Origin: Neostapfia colusana
Taxonomy: Eukaryota; Streptophyta; Magnoliopsida; Poales; Poaceae
Length of the DNA: 64,000 nt
NCBI GenBank assembly: GCA_030760725.1
Contig: JASWHV010000004.1
Location: forward strand, 56,573,136-56,637,135
Reading direction: 5' to 3'
Shown here in pieces: positions 12,974 through 25,209 of the stretch. Below the pieces are notes generated by a model that saw only the letters and a list, made by a program, of their open reading frames with translations, had not been told where the DNA came from and searched no databases. Position 1 is the stretch's first letter. Each line of letters begins with the position of its first letter. The position numbers and the translations under genes were made by a program.

Positions 12974-14835
12974 TTAGCGGTGTAGTACATTTAGAGCAGC
13001 CTCTAGCCACGTTGCCTCGTCGATGAGGCTGATGTCTTCATGCGGAAGCTGGTCCTGCGTGGCTTTATTGTTTGTCTGGACGTGGGATGAACCCTTGGTG
13101 TGTTCCAGGAGGAGGGCGGCCTCGACCCCCTTCACCAGTGTAAGATGGCGTTTCCCTTGTCGCACGATGGGGGTGGGGGGCAACGTTTGGCTAGACTTGG
13201 AGCGTCTTGCGTCGCTCATTGTGGGTGCTGGAATCTGAGTTGGAGTGGTCGTAGACGGCTTTCAACGCCCGTGCGGCGTCTTGATACTCCATCTCTTGCT
13301 CAGCGCTGGCCTCAGGCTTGGCCTTTTGTTTGCCCTCCCACTGGTGGGAGGGTGCGCTTTCTTGGCGCGGCCGCTGCTGTTGCAGCTCACGAAAGCGGTT
13401 CGCAAGCTTCTTGATCTCGCGGCAGTCACTAGCGTCGTGGCGGCTGAAGTTGTGCACCGGGCACCACTGACCGTTGTCATTTGCAGACGAAGGTCGTGGG
13501 CGCTTGTCAGTGCGCGGGGTTCGGCCCCCACCGGCCGCTGCTAGGGCGGTAGTGGGTGCCCCGGCCAGATGCTTGCTCCTGCCTCCGGTCTTGTTTTTCT
13601 TGCTGCTGCGCGGAGTAGCAGCCTCTCCGGCACTCTCGCGGAGGCAGGTTGCGAGTGCCAGTGTTGGCCTTTCGCCGTCCTAACACATTTGTCGGCCAGG
13701 CTGAAGAGCTCGGAGACGTCTTCCATGTCGTGCGACCTATTTCTCGAGCATCTTCTTGTCGCGTATGCCTTGTCGGAAGGCGACGACAACGGAGGCGTTG
13801 GAGATGTGGGGGATGATGTTCCTAACCTGGGAGAACCGTCAGATGGAGGATTGCAACATCTCCCCGTCACGTTGACGCACGACGTGGAGGTCAAGCTCAG
13901 TGCCGGGGCCCGTGTAGGAACTCTCGAAGTTGGCTGTGAACCTCCAACACAAATCTTCCCAGGACGTGATGGAGCCTGGGGGAAGGTTCATGAGCCATGA
14001 CCGGGTTGTGCCGGTCAGGGCCACAGGAGAGTAGGTTGCGATAACGGCCTCATTCCCTTCTGCAGCTAGGATGGAGGTGTAGATCTGCAGAAACTCGGCG
14101 GGGTTGACTGCCTTGTCGTATTTTTTCGGCAAGTGGAGCCGGAACTTGGGTGACCAGACCACCATACGAAGGTGCGGGGCAAGCGCCATGCAGCCCTCTA
14201 CTGCCCCACGGAGAGGCAGGGGTAGGTGGAGCCCGGCCCGCTGGTACAGCGCTCGGTGAGTGGTACTCTCCTTCGAGGTTGCGACGCCTCTCTCGGCGTT
14301 GCTCGATAGTGGTGTGACCATCTTCGCTTGCGAGGTGACGGTTCAACTTGACCCTGAGGTCAGCCGTGGCCGTCGCGCGTGGGGCCGCCGTCCCTCGGGC
14401 CATCGTCGCGTACGCGACTGGGCCAGCGAGGGTTCAGTCCGCTGCTCCTGTAGGCAGGAGAGTTCATGGTAGCAGCGATGAGATGGCCGACATTGTGTCG
14501 CCACTGTTCTGCCGCCTCGGGGGTGGCACCCTCGCCCGGAGGGTTGTGGAGCAGAGCGTGTGTTGCTGTCAGCACGCTCTCGGGCTAGGTCATGGTGGAG
14601 TTGTCGCCACCGTTGGAGTAGAGGGCTGCCGAGAGGAAGCGGCCTCTGGCGGTGCGAGCGCCGGTGGCACACCGTCCGTACGATCACCAGCTCGTCCTGA
14701 CCTGGACGCCGTGGGCGCCACAGGGGCATCTGCGGTCTGGCCGCCAGTTCGACCAGATTTGGGTGCTGGGGGCGCCGCTGGTACCCCAGTCGTCTGATGG
14801 CTGGCTTGGCCAGACCTGCCCGCTCTGGAGCGGGA
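12974..14835 (-). pseudogene. gag: Decayed Gag of the Tat/Retand element
   Basis: The best-preserved part (13839-14321) reads FRLHLPKKYDKAVNPAEFLQ, then TGTTRSWLMNLPPGSITSWE and WRFTANFESSYTGPGTELDL, the classic grass gypsy Gag core. Later pieces in other frames continue it: SELFSLADKCVRTAKGQ (about 13600-13700) and the cysteine/histidine region around VHNFSRHDASDCREIKKLAN (13191-13457). At least three frameshifts separate these pieces. The N-terminal part (14343-14835) is a low-complexity proline/alanine/arginine-rich stretch. Gag would have formed the particle; this copy cannot. Confidence 0.82.
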
Positions 14836-14838
14836 GGT

Positions 14839-16094
14839 AGTTACGTGGTTCGCGTCGCCGGAGCGTAATACCCAGTCCACGTGAGTGTTTGTTCTATTGC
14901 TTGCTTGCGCGTGCTTTTGCTTGTGTGTTGTGGGATCTAACATGCGAACCCCTTGTCGGGTGGTCACCCTGGTCCTTTTATAGTCCAAGGCCGGGGTGGT
15001 TACATTGAGACTTGGGGCTTGACAAGTGGCCCCAAAGCTATGTGAACCCTATACATGATCTAGGGCTTCATCCTCTGAGTAGAGTTGTTGGCGGGGGAGT
15101 TAAGTCCCGCCGCCTGTCGTGCTGAGTGCCCCTGTCCGTGTGTCAGGTGATGATGAAGACGCCGTCTTGTTGCCACGTCTTTTCGCCCTGCTCGGGCGGC
15201 TTTGTGCCGTTGGGCGATACTGTACCGCTGTCACGCCTCGCCGTTCTGTCTTGTCACCGTAATGGCGAACGGGCAAAAGACGGAGGCGTGTGTAGTGTGC
15301 CATGCTTCTGGTGAAGGCGCGAGCCTTGAAAGCGAAGCCTGATAGTGTACTTCCTCCTTGACTTCGTCGTCCCACGACCCACGACGGATCGCGGGGCACG
15401 TGGCATCTTCAGAGCTCTTATCGACGGGTTTGGAGTCAGGGGACACATGGCAGCTCCAGACCTCACCTCGGCGTAGAGGTACGGGTCGAAGCCCAGGGCA
15501 CATGTTAGCTCCGGAGCCTTCCTCAGAAAGGAGGTGGCTCGGAGCCAAGAGACACGTGATAGCCCCGGACCTCACCTCAGCGGGGAGCCTCGGACCGAAG
15601 CCCAGGGCACGTGTCAGCTCCGGAGCTGTCCTCAGCAGGGAGATGGCTCTGAGCCAAGAGACACGTGACAACTCCAGACCTCACCTCAGCGGGGAGGTTT
15701 GGACAGGAGCCCAGGGCACGTGTCAGCTTCGAAGCCTTCCTCAGCAGGGAGGTGGCTCTGAGCCAAGAGACACGTGACAGCACCAGACCTCACCTCAGCG
15801 GGGAGGCTCAGATCGGAGCCTATGACACGTGTCAGCTCCGGAGCCGTCCTCAGTAGAGAGACGGCTTCTGAGCCAAGAGACACGTGGCAGCCCCTGACCT
15901 CACCTCAGCAGGGAGGCTCGGACCGGAGCCTAGGGCACGTGTCGGTTCTGGAACTCAAGCGCACGTGGCAGCCCTAGGGCTGACCTCAGGGCCAAGGGCA
16001 CGTGGCTATGCTAGGGCCCGCCTCAGCAGGGAAACGGGGTCCATGCTGTATTTTACCCTCTATGCTGGGGTATCCGATCTGCAGGGTACCGACA
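14839..16094 (-). repeat. LTR of the minus-strand Tat/Retand element with ~110-base tandem repeats
   Basis: The start on the minus strand is TGTCGGTACCCTGC, as at 30712. Between about 15451 and 15970 there are four full and one partial copy of a ~110-base unit, each with CACGTG cores. The last part of the LTR is deleted. A CTTTTATAG stretch near 14973-14985 corresponds to the TATA box CTATAAAAG of the other copy. Confidence 0.82.
15451..15970 (-). promoter_or_regulatory. Array of G-box (CACGTG) motifs in LTR tandem repeats
   Basis: I count eleven CACGTG hexamers between about 15395 and 16010, mostly two per ~110-base repeat, often within GACACGTG or CACGTGTC. CACGTG/ACGTGTC is the plant G-box/ABRE core bound by bZIP and bHLH factors. 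The array lies upstream of the LTR TATA box on the minus strand, where an enhancer would be expected. The function is inferred. Confidence 0.6.
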
Positions 16095-16482
16095 GATTGG
16101 TTTATTGATAGTGTTAGGGGTACATATATATAGAAATACAAGACTTAAGGGCCAAGTAGCCTAATGGCTAATGACCCAAATGCCCTCTAACGCTAATACA
16201 CATATCCTAACCTCCACCTCGTCAGTCGCAACATCTCGCCACGACAGATGTTGTGACTGGATTGGAACTTCAAGAACACTGACGAAGGAAGACCCTTGGT
16301 GAAGATGTCGGCGAACTGGGAGGTCGTGGAACATGGAGCACCCGGACATCCTCCACATGCTTCGTGCACTGGTGCTGAACGGGGTTGGTGGAGAGGTAGA
16401 CCGCGCTGACATTGTCACAGTAGACAAGCATGCTTCAGTGAGGGGATTGTGGAGCTCTAGGAGCAGCTCCTGAGGTGTAGAC
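16095..16482 (-). pseudogene. pol: Copia fragment B: RNase H end and 3' LTR start
   Basis: On the minus strand from 16460 the frame reads ACLVYCDNVSAVYLSTNPVQ, then DVRVLHVP and, after a frameshift, SQFADIFTKGLPS, the end of copia RNase H. A short internal stretch between VEDVRV and the usual HFVRD motif is missing. The 3' LTR begins about 16200 (minus strand TGTATTAGCG) and is cut at 16094 by the Tat/Retand LTR. The same element continues at 18094 beyond insertion H. Confidence 0.75.
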
Positions 16483-18093
16483 TGTTGATTGATGATCCAA
16501 ATTCTAATGAATATAAAAGAGGCAGTATTTTCATAGCAAAGCGGAGGTCCGTCACCTGGAGGCTTGGGCCGTAGTTTCCTCAGTTGTGAAGCATAGTTCT
16601 ATTCGTACTTTCCATAGTATTGTTGCTATGCATGATTATGAGTTTGACCAGCTAGATGTGAAAATCGCATTTTTACATGGAGACTTGGAGGAGGACATTT
16701 ACATGGACCAGCCCGAGGAGTTCATTGTCCCTAGAAAAAAGACTGTCTGCAAGTTGAAGAAATCATTATATGGCTTGAAGTAATCTCCAAGGCAGTGGTA
16801 TAAGAGGTTCAATTCATTTATGATTTTAAATGGCTTTGCTAGATCTCAGTTTGACAGTTGTGTATACATTAAAGTTGTTGATGGATTACCTATATACCTA
16901 TTGCTATATGTTGATCGTTGTTAAGAGCAAGAAAGAAGTGACTACTTTAAAGGCACGCTTGAGTAGTACATTTGATATGAAGGATCTTGGCGATGCTAAG
17001 AAAATCATTGGCATGGAGATAGTCAGGGATAGGAAATTCGGGCTTCTATATTTGAGTCAGAAAAATTATATTGAAAAGGTCCTTCACCGCTTCAACATGG
17101 ATAATGTTAAACCTGTGAGTACACTGTTGGCCCCTCATTTCAAGTTGTATATTTCTCAGTGTGCAGAAACTGATGATGAAATTAAGTACATGTCAAAAGT
17201 TCCATACTCTAGGGTTGTTGGGTCTCTCATGCATGCTATGGTATGCTCACGTCCTGATTTGTCACATGTTATGAACGTTGTTAGCAGATACATGTCTAAT
17301 CCTGACAAAGAACACTGGAAGTCAGTTCAGTGGATTTTCATGTATCTGCGTGGCTCTTCTACTGCTTGTTTGTGTTTTGGAAGGACTAGAGATGGTCTTA
17401 TTGGCTATGCTGATGTTGATTATGCTGCTAATTTAAACAAAAGAAGGTCTCTCACAGAATATGTTTTCACTGTTGGGGGTTATTCTGTGAGTTGGAAAGC
17501 TTGTTTACAAGCTATAGTTGCCTAGTCTACTACAGAGGCAGAATATATGGCTATCTCAGAAGCATGTAAGGAGGCAATTTGGTTGAAAGGTTTGTATTCT
17601 GAACTTTGTGGATTTCAGTCTTGCATCACCTTACATTGTGATAGTTAAAGTGTCATATCTTTCAAAAGATGCTATGTTTCATGAGAGAAAGAAACATATT
17701 GATATCAGGTATCACTTTGTGCGAGATACCATTGATCAAGGCACTATCAAAATTTACAGAATCAACACTCATGATAATCTTGCAGACATGACGACAAAAC
17801 CTGTTCATGATTGGTATTACCAACTAACCCCCAGTGGCTTTTGGCACCGGTAATCGAATTGTTCATTTTGATGGAGGATTACTATTTTAATGTTACAAGA
17901 AGGAATTTTTGTCAAGGTGGAGTTTGTTGATTGATGATCCAAATTCTAATAAAAATGAAAGAGACTGGATTTTCGTAGCGAAGCGGAGGCCCGTGGTTTT
18001 TTCCCCTTCGATTTGGACGGATTTTCCACGTTAAAATCCTGTGTCTCCTCTGTTTTGATCTACATTTTCTTGTCGTTTGATTCTAACATAGAC
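16478..18093 (+). mobile_element. Deleted Ty1/copia element H with TSD TAGAC
   Basis: The 5-base duplication TAGAC occupies 16478-16482 and 18089-18093, so the element itself is 16483-18088. Both ends are LTR remnants of the family seen complete as the solo LTR at 47817-48245 (start TGTTGATTGATG, end TTCTAACA). The left LTR is cut at about 16576 and joined directly to the middle of reverse transcriptase. The right LTR (17925-18088) lacks about 265 internal bases, the break lying at a repeated GCCCGT. It is inserted in copia B. Confidence 0.9.
16586..17853 (+). pseudogene. pol: Reverse transcriptase / RNase H remnant of copia H
   Basis: Three open segments form one decayed pol. 16586-16783 has DQLDVKIAFLHGDLEEDIYM and KLKKSLYGLK, then a stop at the usual Q. 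16830-17525 has STFDMKDLGDAKKIIGMEI, a YVDD region degraded to YMLIVV, SRPDLSHVMNVVSRYMSNP and GYADVDYAANLNKRRS of RNase H. 17608-17853 has the terminal KHIDIRYHFVRD and NLADMTTKPV. Gag, protease and integrase are absent. Confidence 0.87.
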
Positions 18094-19252
18094 AACCAAC
18101 TCGAATCCTGAGTAATGACGGAGATGAAGGCCGTAGTCGAGAGTGCCCCGAAGGTACCAGAGGATCCGCTTCATAGCAGTGAGGTGTAACTCTTGCGAAT
18201 CATGCATATGAAGGCACACCTTCTGAACAGCGTAAGAAATATCTGGCCTGGTGAAGAAGGCGAGGTATTGAAGAGTGCCTGCAAGGCTCCTGAAGGTAGC
18301 GGGATCACTAACAGGAGGACCACCTCCTGAGTAGACCTCGGCCTAGGTGTCCACTAGGGTGGTGCACGACTTGCAATCAACCATGCTAGCCTGGTCAAGG
18401 ATCTCAACACTGTACTGTCACCGCTAAAGGAATAGGCCATCGGGTCTGCGTTTAATTGTAATACCCAAGAAGTGATGTAGCTAGCCTAGATCCTTCGTAG
18501 CGAACTCTTGCTGTAAGGCTGAGATGATGCATTGTAAGATGGTCGACGTATAGGAGGTACACAATGTCCCTTCTCTCTGATAGACAAAGAGAGAGGTGTC
18601 TGACTTGGCCTTTACAAAGCCTAGCGAAAGCAAGAAGGTGACAAACCAACTGTACCACGCTCAGGGAGCCTACTTTAGACAATACAACGACTTGTTCAGC
18701 TTGCAGACCATATTTGAATGAGCTGAATCCATGAACTCTGTTGGGTGACTGCAGCACAATAGATAGGACACGTGGAGAGTATACCGACATCTACAATAGT
18801 GTGGTAAGAGGCACTCGAGTCAGCCACCCAGCCAGTGACGGGGACAGGGGGGTGGGGGGCATCACAATCATCGTGCTAAACGAGTTAGCAAGTGGCTCCT
18901 GATCCCACGCGCCAGCATATGGCGTCTAGGATGAAGTCGGGTGAGGTGGGTGATGAAGAAGCAGAAGCTGGTGCCACAATGTGTAGGCCGGAGAAGAGTG
19001 TCCAGGGGGTACCTTGGCCGCTGAAAGCTGGAGTGGCTAGTAGGGCCGACATGGGGCACTATGGGTCTGGTGCTGAAGCACCTGGACATGGGCCAGACCA
19101 CATGGTGATTGCCCTGTCCATAGGTTGTAGACAGATAGCCAGGGAGCGCTACCATGGCCAACGCCTCCACCCCCACCACCGCAACCATGTCTACGGCGAC
19201 GACAATTACCACTTTAGAGCTGGCAGGCGCTTCTAACACGACCCCACGGTCT
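18094..19252 (-). pseudogene. pol: Copia fragment B: Gag tail, protease remnant and reverse transcriptase
   Basis: On the minus strand from 19252 the order is a glycine-rich Gag tail with WLSVYNLWTGQ (usual form FYNPWTG), protease WVADSSASYHT around 18830, then a deletion joining to reverse transcriptase (VCHLLAFARLCKGQVRHLSLC, IVYLLYVDHL in place of YVDD) and RNase H start (MKRILWYLRGTLDYGLHL, 18100-18219). Integrase is missing. Frames shift repeatedly. The Gag upstream of this piece is at 23262-23725, beyond the solo LTR. Confidence 0.75.
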
Positions 19253-22200
19253 TGTCGAGCCAGGATCACGCTGAGGGATGCTGCGTTGCACAGCACCGTA
19301 TAACACACGTCAAAGGTACAAAGCGGAAGCGAAATTTTATTACATAAACAAGTTTATGAGCATGTTTACATCAAAATAAGTTCAGTCTACACTCATGGGC
19401 GTAGACTACGCATCAAGTGCACGTTCAGCCCTTGAACGTGTCCTTGCTAGCACACACGCACACTAACTCTGCGGCGTGCACGACTCCCACTCGACGGGGT
19501 GCTCCTCCTGGGGTTCCGTCTCCTCCTCGGGAGTCCCTTCCTCATAGAACCCTGCAAAAGCTTCAAACACAAGCAGTGAGCACGAAGGCTCAGCAAGTCT
19601 GACCCGTCTCACCTAAACATGGAACTTCTACATGAGGGGTGATGGGTTACATGAGGTAAAAATCAATTGCAAGGACTCGCCTAATTAGTGGAACCCTACT
19701 TTCAAGTTTTAGCAGCAGGTTGTGGAGAACCTTACGCTAAGGCACATGAGAGAGCCGCAATCAAACAAGAAACGCATTTCTCTCATGTACTTTGCCCAAA
19801 GTTGAAAAGAACTTTAGTTAGCTCTAAACTACAGCAAACCATTAGCAATCAAGTCCATCTTTCAATCAGCAACTTTTTAGCCTGTAACTAGCCTGTTCTT
19901 TCTACGTCACGGTACAGTGAACAAGTGGTACTCACTGACCGTGAGGAACGGCGATTATAATCGATTTACACCTGCAGGGTTACCCGAACAACCCGTCACG
20001 TATGCCCGTACTCGATGTTGCCTACAACAACCATCACGGACGCCGTACGCGACTACCTTTCACCCGTTAGCCAAATGTTGAACCGGTCCAATTGTCCCGA
20101 GCAAGAGGTCTCTGCACGCGCATCTCAGTGCCGCCAGCCGATTTATACCTCGAGCTCTCAACCTACCCTCTGAACGACCAGCTATGCCTCAACACCCAGC
20201 TAACCGAGTTACATCAGTTTCCCGGTTCCCATATAGCCGGTAGGTCTTCGGTACTGTTCTATCTTGTTCAACAGGCCCGCACACGGCTCGGTCCTCAATC
20301 GACACAAGCGGAGCTACAGCACACAGGCCCCAAAGTCCTGTTGCCCTTACCCTCCGCTTGGTCTCATTTTCTTGCCATGTGTTTCATGTGCTATCACTAC
20401 CCGAGTCGAGTGCCTCTAGCCTAAGCTCGCGAGTAGTTCCAACTACTCGACTTGTACCGAATCCTACTCTATCTTAGCATTGCAGTAGCTAACGGGGTTT
20501 TGCAATCCTAAACCCAACCCATGGTTTTCTTGGCTATGCAGTTGGGTTTCCAATCAAGACTCTAATGCAAAGAATCACAATAGTATTCAAAGATGTTCTC
20601 AAAACAATAAACATTTGTAAAAAGGTTAATGCAAACCGGAGCTTGCCTTGCTGCTCTTGGTCGTAGGCTAGCTGTTTCTCCGGATTAATGAAGTCTAGGA
20701 CTTCGGGTTCCTCCTCGACCTTAGCGACTACATGATAGAAGCAATACATGTATTAATTTAAATGCAGTTATATTAACTTTTAACTTGTGAAGTCTATAAC
20801 TCTTACTAGACAAGCCCAATGACTGTGAAATTTTCACTGTGGCTTGGTTACAACCTAAAAAGAGACTTGGTCTAGTTTTAGTTGCAGCAAAGCTCAATTG
20901 AGCCCTCCACAATTAATCATGCACTTGACCTTAATTGAAGGCTTTTAGGGTGTTCTAAGGATTTTTATGAAACAAACTATGACTTTCTGAAAACTAGATT
21001 TTCAGAGGGTTCTAATGGAGTTGGTCTCACTTAATTTGAAGGTTCCTAGCTAAAGATATGAGCTACACAATTTCAGAGAAAATTCTGAAAATGTTTCTGA
21101 ACATTTTCTATTTTCTTTGGAACAGTTCCACTAATCACACCATTAGGTGGATCAAAAGAGCTCGAATGGATCTGAAATTTTTATTGTAGTTTAGGGATAT
21201 TTTGGTGAACATCCCAACAAAATTTCAGGATTTTCCTCCAAAGGATTCTCCAGTTAAAATTCCAAACAGTTTAAATTTTGAGGAATTAATTATGGAGAAA
21301 TAAGGAATTTCATGAAGTGAAACTTGATTTTCTGGAAAGTACTCAGAGAGCTGAATCCAGCAAAATTTGGTTCACTCGATTTGGAGCTTTCTAGCCAAAG
21401 TTACGAGGATTTGAAGTTTGAAGGAAATCTGAAAATCGGGGAAAAGTTTAAACTCGCGAGTGGGCCCCGGGGACACGCGTCGCACGCCGAGGTGACAGCA
21501 CACCGCGGCCCACAAGGATTTTGCGCGCCAGCACACCCGATCCCGGCCGCAGCCCGATCCCGATTCAAAATATCGGCCGCTGACAGCTGGATTCCACCCC
21601 CTTCTTCAACCTCGCGACGCCCCCGCTCCACCGCCAAGGGACCTCGCCGGAGAGCTCGCCGCTGGCTTCTGTACAGCTCCAAACTTCACAATTTTGGCCG
21701 CCCCTGTCTACTTTCACTCGGGGAACAGGATTCTGGGGTCAGCTACTCATGACAATGGCCGGTGCATGGTCGGCGACGAGCCGCCACCTTGGAAAGACTT
21801 CGGCCATGTCGGCTGACTTCCCTAGCACCTCAACTACTCGAGGAACCGGTCGGGAAGCATCAGTAGACCTCAGGGAAGGTCGACATGAGCTTGAGGCAGC
21901 TCGGGGGAGGCCCGAAGTAGGTCCTCACCGTGCGCCTGATGCCTCCCGTTTGTTCGCCATCGGTAAACTTCGAATTACGCCGGGTACAGAGGTCCTGTGG
22001 CCAAAGGTTGTGAAGGCAACTTGTGCGTTACCGTGTCTAGTTTGTGAGAGCGGACTGCGGCCCTCTAATCCTTTCTAGAGCATGAATTCGACAGAATCAC
22101 ACCCGAAGGTCGTTCTGCACACAGAAAGGGGAAAACTGGAAATTCGCCGCCGGTGAGCAATCACTCGGGCTGTGGCTCGGGGGTGAGCAGCACCGGTCAC

Positions 22201-23261
22201 CAGCACGTCCAAGGGTGCCTTGGCTCGGGCGTGACAACGCCCTGGTTGGGCTGTCCACGGGAGCCCGAGGTGCAGCGGTTCTAAGTCCCTGAATTGATCT
22301 TTTGGCATAACTGAATTCTAGCAGCGGGGAAGACGGAGGAAGGTCTCTAGTACCTTGCCGTGGCTCTGGAGGGGACGGAGGAAGCTGTGATCGGCGCTCT
22401 CCGATCGATTCCGAGCTGCATAAAGTGTTTGCCGGTGCTGAGTTCTTGCGGGGGAAGAAACAGGTGAGGCTTCGGCCGAGAAGGGGGAATGGCGCCTTAA
22501 GAAGGCTCTGCACCGCCTCACGCCCGCGCGTGGCCAAGCAGCTGCTGGCGCGGCGGCTCCCCTCGGTGGCGATCGCAGCGGCGGCTCGGCTAACCAAGTG
22601 AGAAAGTCTCAGTCGGTTTGATTTGGAGTAGTGGCTGACATGTGGGTCCCACTTCCAATTTTAACCTCTGAAATTTACTCCTAATCACTGTTGTAAACAG
22701 TGAGCCCCATAATACCCCTGGTAATTCAAATTATTCACCCATGAGCCATTTGAATTGATCAAAGTTCAAATTGGGTTTGGTTTGAATGAATTTCAGCACA
22801 AGTTCAGTTTTGAATTCAAATAAAGTTTGAATTTGCCCCACTTAGCTCATGTCAAGATCAACTCCAAATGGAGTGAAAATTGGTGTGTGGGCTCACAAAA
22901 AATGTGCTGAATAAGAATATGCCTCCCACTTTTGAATTCATGGGATAAAAACAGTTTGAATTTGAATATGGTTTCAAACTGCCCTCTTTCCAGCTATACC
23001 CAAAATGACCTCAAAAAGGTTTTGAATTTGGGTGAAACTTGGCATGGACATTCTTAGCAATGTGCAGGAGTTTTCATATGTCCAGCCCTTCTATATCACA
23101 TGTGGGAAATACCCCTTTTTGCAATGTGTGAGTTTGTTCTCTAATGAGCATGTTGATGGTGGTTACTTGCTCTTCATTTGTGTTCATCATCTTTCCTCAA
23201 ATGAGGTGTGTGGTGTGGTGATGAACACTTCATTTATGTGTCAAAAACTGAGGCCCTTACA
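19253..23261 (-). repeat. Solo LTR of a Tekay-like element (4.0 kb)
   Basis: The minus strand starts TGTAAGGGCC at 23261 and ends GCTCGACA at 19253. It is a diverged relative of the LTR at 7994-11932. The sequence around 20270-20300 mirrors the LTR stretch near 10900-10940, and 19256-19320 mirrors the last 80 bases. No internal region accompanies it, and copia B Gag sequence lies on both sides. The 5-base flanks (GAAGC and AGACC read on the minus strand) are not identical, so the duplication has decayed or the ends are off by a few bases. Confidence 0.75.
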
Positions 23262-23725
23262 GCTTCAAGGGTGGTAGAAGGACGAGGCGCGCTTAGTGAC
23301 GATGGACGTGGAGTCGGGCCTCTGGTGGTAGTAGTGGATGTAGGAGGAAGTTGGGTATGTTTGGAGCTAGAGCTGTAGATAGATGTGCCGGAAGGAGAGT
23401 GGATCTCAACTCCCTTGATGATCTCGAGAATGAGATCATTCTAGACCTGCTGGAAGAGGGGAATGGAATGGATTGCATGATCCAGGTCTGCAGGTGTTCG
23501 TAGGGCTCGTTGAGGCCCTGAAGAAGGTTGAGGACAAGCGTACGATCAGACCCCGGGTCATCGAGGTCACGAAGAGAGTTTGCCATGCCCTTCATTTGGT
23601 GGTAGTACTCGATGATTGAGATAACACCTTGGATAAAGATCCGTAAGGCAGCGTCAAGGTGAAGAGCACAATCCTCGTGGTTGCCAAGGAAATGCTCCTC
23701 GATGGCAACAAGGCCTAGCAAGCAG
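23262..23725 (-). pseudogene. gag: Copia fragment B: Gag capsid region
   Basis: The frame 23293-23721 reads AIEEHFLGNHEDCALHLDAA, YYHQMKGMANSL and RTLVLNLLQGLNEPYEHLQT, the UBN2/retrotransposon Gag core of copia elements. It continues across the solo LTR into the Gag tail at 19252. Upstream it abuts the integrase end of copia A without its own 5' Gag or LTR, so B is truncated at about 23725. Confidence 0.78.
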
Positions 23726-23727
23726 TA

Positions 23728-25200
23728 TCACACTGTCCGAGGCGCAGCATGAGATGCCGTAGACGTCGATGCCGCACATGGTGTAGCAGGTGACGCCAGG
23801 GGCATCTGAGGTGTAGCGTGTGTCGAACCTGCAGAAGAAAGAGGCCAAGGCAGTTGGGGAGCAGCCTCGGGGTCAGTGGAAAAAAGGGAATCCAGTGCTG
23901 TGGTGGAACCGGAAGAGGTGGTAGAGAAGGGAAAGGAGGACTCGTCGAAGACGATGTGCCGAGAGATCAAAAGGCGGCGAGTAGTGAGATCTAAGCACCG
24001 GTACCCCTTATGATCAAGGGAATACTCGAGAAAAACACTGTGTCGAGCGAGGCGCAAGCTTATGTGGGGTAGTGGCGGAAAGGTTAGGATAGCAAGCGCA
24101 CCCGAACACTCGAAGGTGATCGTAAAGAGGATCGGTGCCATATAAAGCAAAATAGCGGGTGGAGGCACGAATCGCCTTGGTAGGAAGGCGATTAATCAGA
24201 AGTGTGGCAGTATGGATAGCCTCCACCCATTATCGGGCTGTAACAGATGCCTGTAACATCAGGGAGCGCATGCCATCATTGGTGGTGCGAATCATGTGCT
24301 CTACCTTGCGTTTTGAGGAGAGGTATATGAACAAGACATGCGTAGCTGTACCCCATGTGCGGAGAGAAAGTTACGAAACGCAGAGTTATCAAACTTGCGT
24401 CGGTTATCACACTTGACAGCTCGGATGGTGCCCAAACTGAGTGGAAATCCAAACGAAGAAGTGAGAAAGAGTAACGAAAGTCTCAGACTTCAACCATAAT
24501 GGAAAAGTCCACGAAAAGTGAGAAAAATTATCAATGATCACCAAGTAATAATTAAAGCCCGATACATTGGTGATGGGTGATGTCCACAAATCACAATGTA
24601 TAAGATCAAAAACGTGCTCAACATGAGTCACAGAAGAGGGAAAAAGAAGCCGAACATGGCGACCAAGCTGACAAGTATGACATAAGGAATCATGTGTGCC
24701 CCTAGAACACAAGATAACAGAACTAATGGACAACTTCGACATAGCATCTACACCAGGGTGGCCAAGCTGGCGATGCAAAATGGTGGATGAAGCTGTTGTA
24801 GTCCAAGCAAAAGGCGGTGATGCAGCGGAAGTAGGAAGTCAAAGTGTGTACAGGGGGCCCGAGCTATCACATCAAAAAAGAGGTCGCCGGGTAGAAAGAT
24901 CATTTACAAACAAACCAAATGGATCAAACTCAATGAAAACATTGTTGTCAGTGGCAAAACGATGGACAGAAAGCAAGTTTTGAATGATATCCGGAGCGAC
25001 AAGAATGTTTTTAAGCTGGAAAGAACCTGGGAGACCGGAATCACCTACTGAGGTGACCGGAAGAACAGACCCATTCCCAACAACGATAGATGAAGGAAAA
25101 GAGGGATTGGGAGGGTTAGTGGAAGAGAGTATACCAGCATTTGGAGTGGTATGGTATGACGCTCCGGAGTCAACTATCTAGTCGACACCTGGTGGAGTAA
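23728..25200 (-). pseudogene. pol: Protease and integrase of copia A
   Basis: From high to low coordinates: IVDSGASYHTTPNAGIL (protease, about 25170), VVGNGSVLPVTSVGDSG, then the GAG-pre-integrase zinc motif HRQLGHPGVDAMSKL and CHTCQLGRHVRLLF (24407-24778), the integrase start FDLIHCDLWTSPI and its later part, and EYSLDHKGYRCLDLTTRR (23728-24168). Integrase would insert the cDNA. Frameshifts break it near 24400 and 24200. No reverse transcriptase follows. Confidence 0.82.
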
Positions 25201-25209
25201 GGTGCATGG

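Larger units (their letters stand above)
12780..16094 (-). mobile_element. Tat/Retand-type Ty3/gypsy fragment (gag + 5' LTR)
   Basis: On the minus strand an LTR (start at 16094, TGTCGGTACC) is followed by a decayed gag running towards 12780. The LTR is homologous to 30712-31877, the LTR of the plus-strand Tat/Retand element. A deletion near 14838 joins LTR sequence straight to gag, removing the LTR end, primer site and leader that are still present at about 31750-31990 in the other copy. No pol is present here. It sits inside, and truncates, the 3' LTR of copia fragment B. Confidence 0.8.

Noticed and set aside
15451..15970. Regular ~110-base repeats considered as a CRISPR-like or satellite array
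   Set aside because: The units are contiguous without distinct spacers and lie inside an LTR that recurs at 30712-31877, so they are LTR tandem repeats.
19253..23261. Possible complete Tekay-like element
   Set aside because: The 4-kb stretch has LTR homology end to end and no gag-pol frame; copia B flanks it on both sides, so a solo LTR is the simpler reading.
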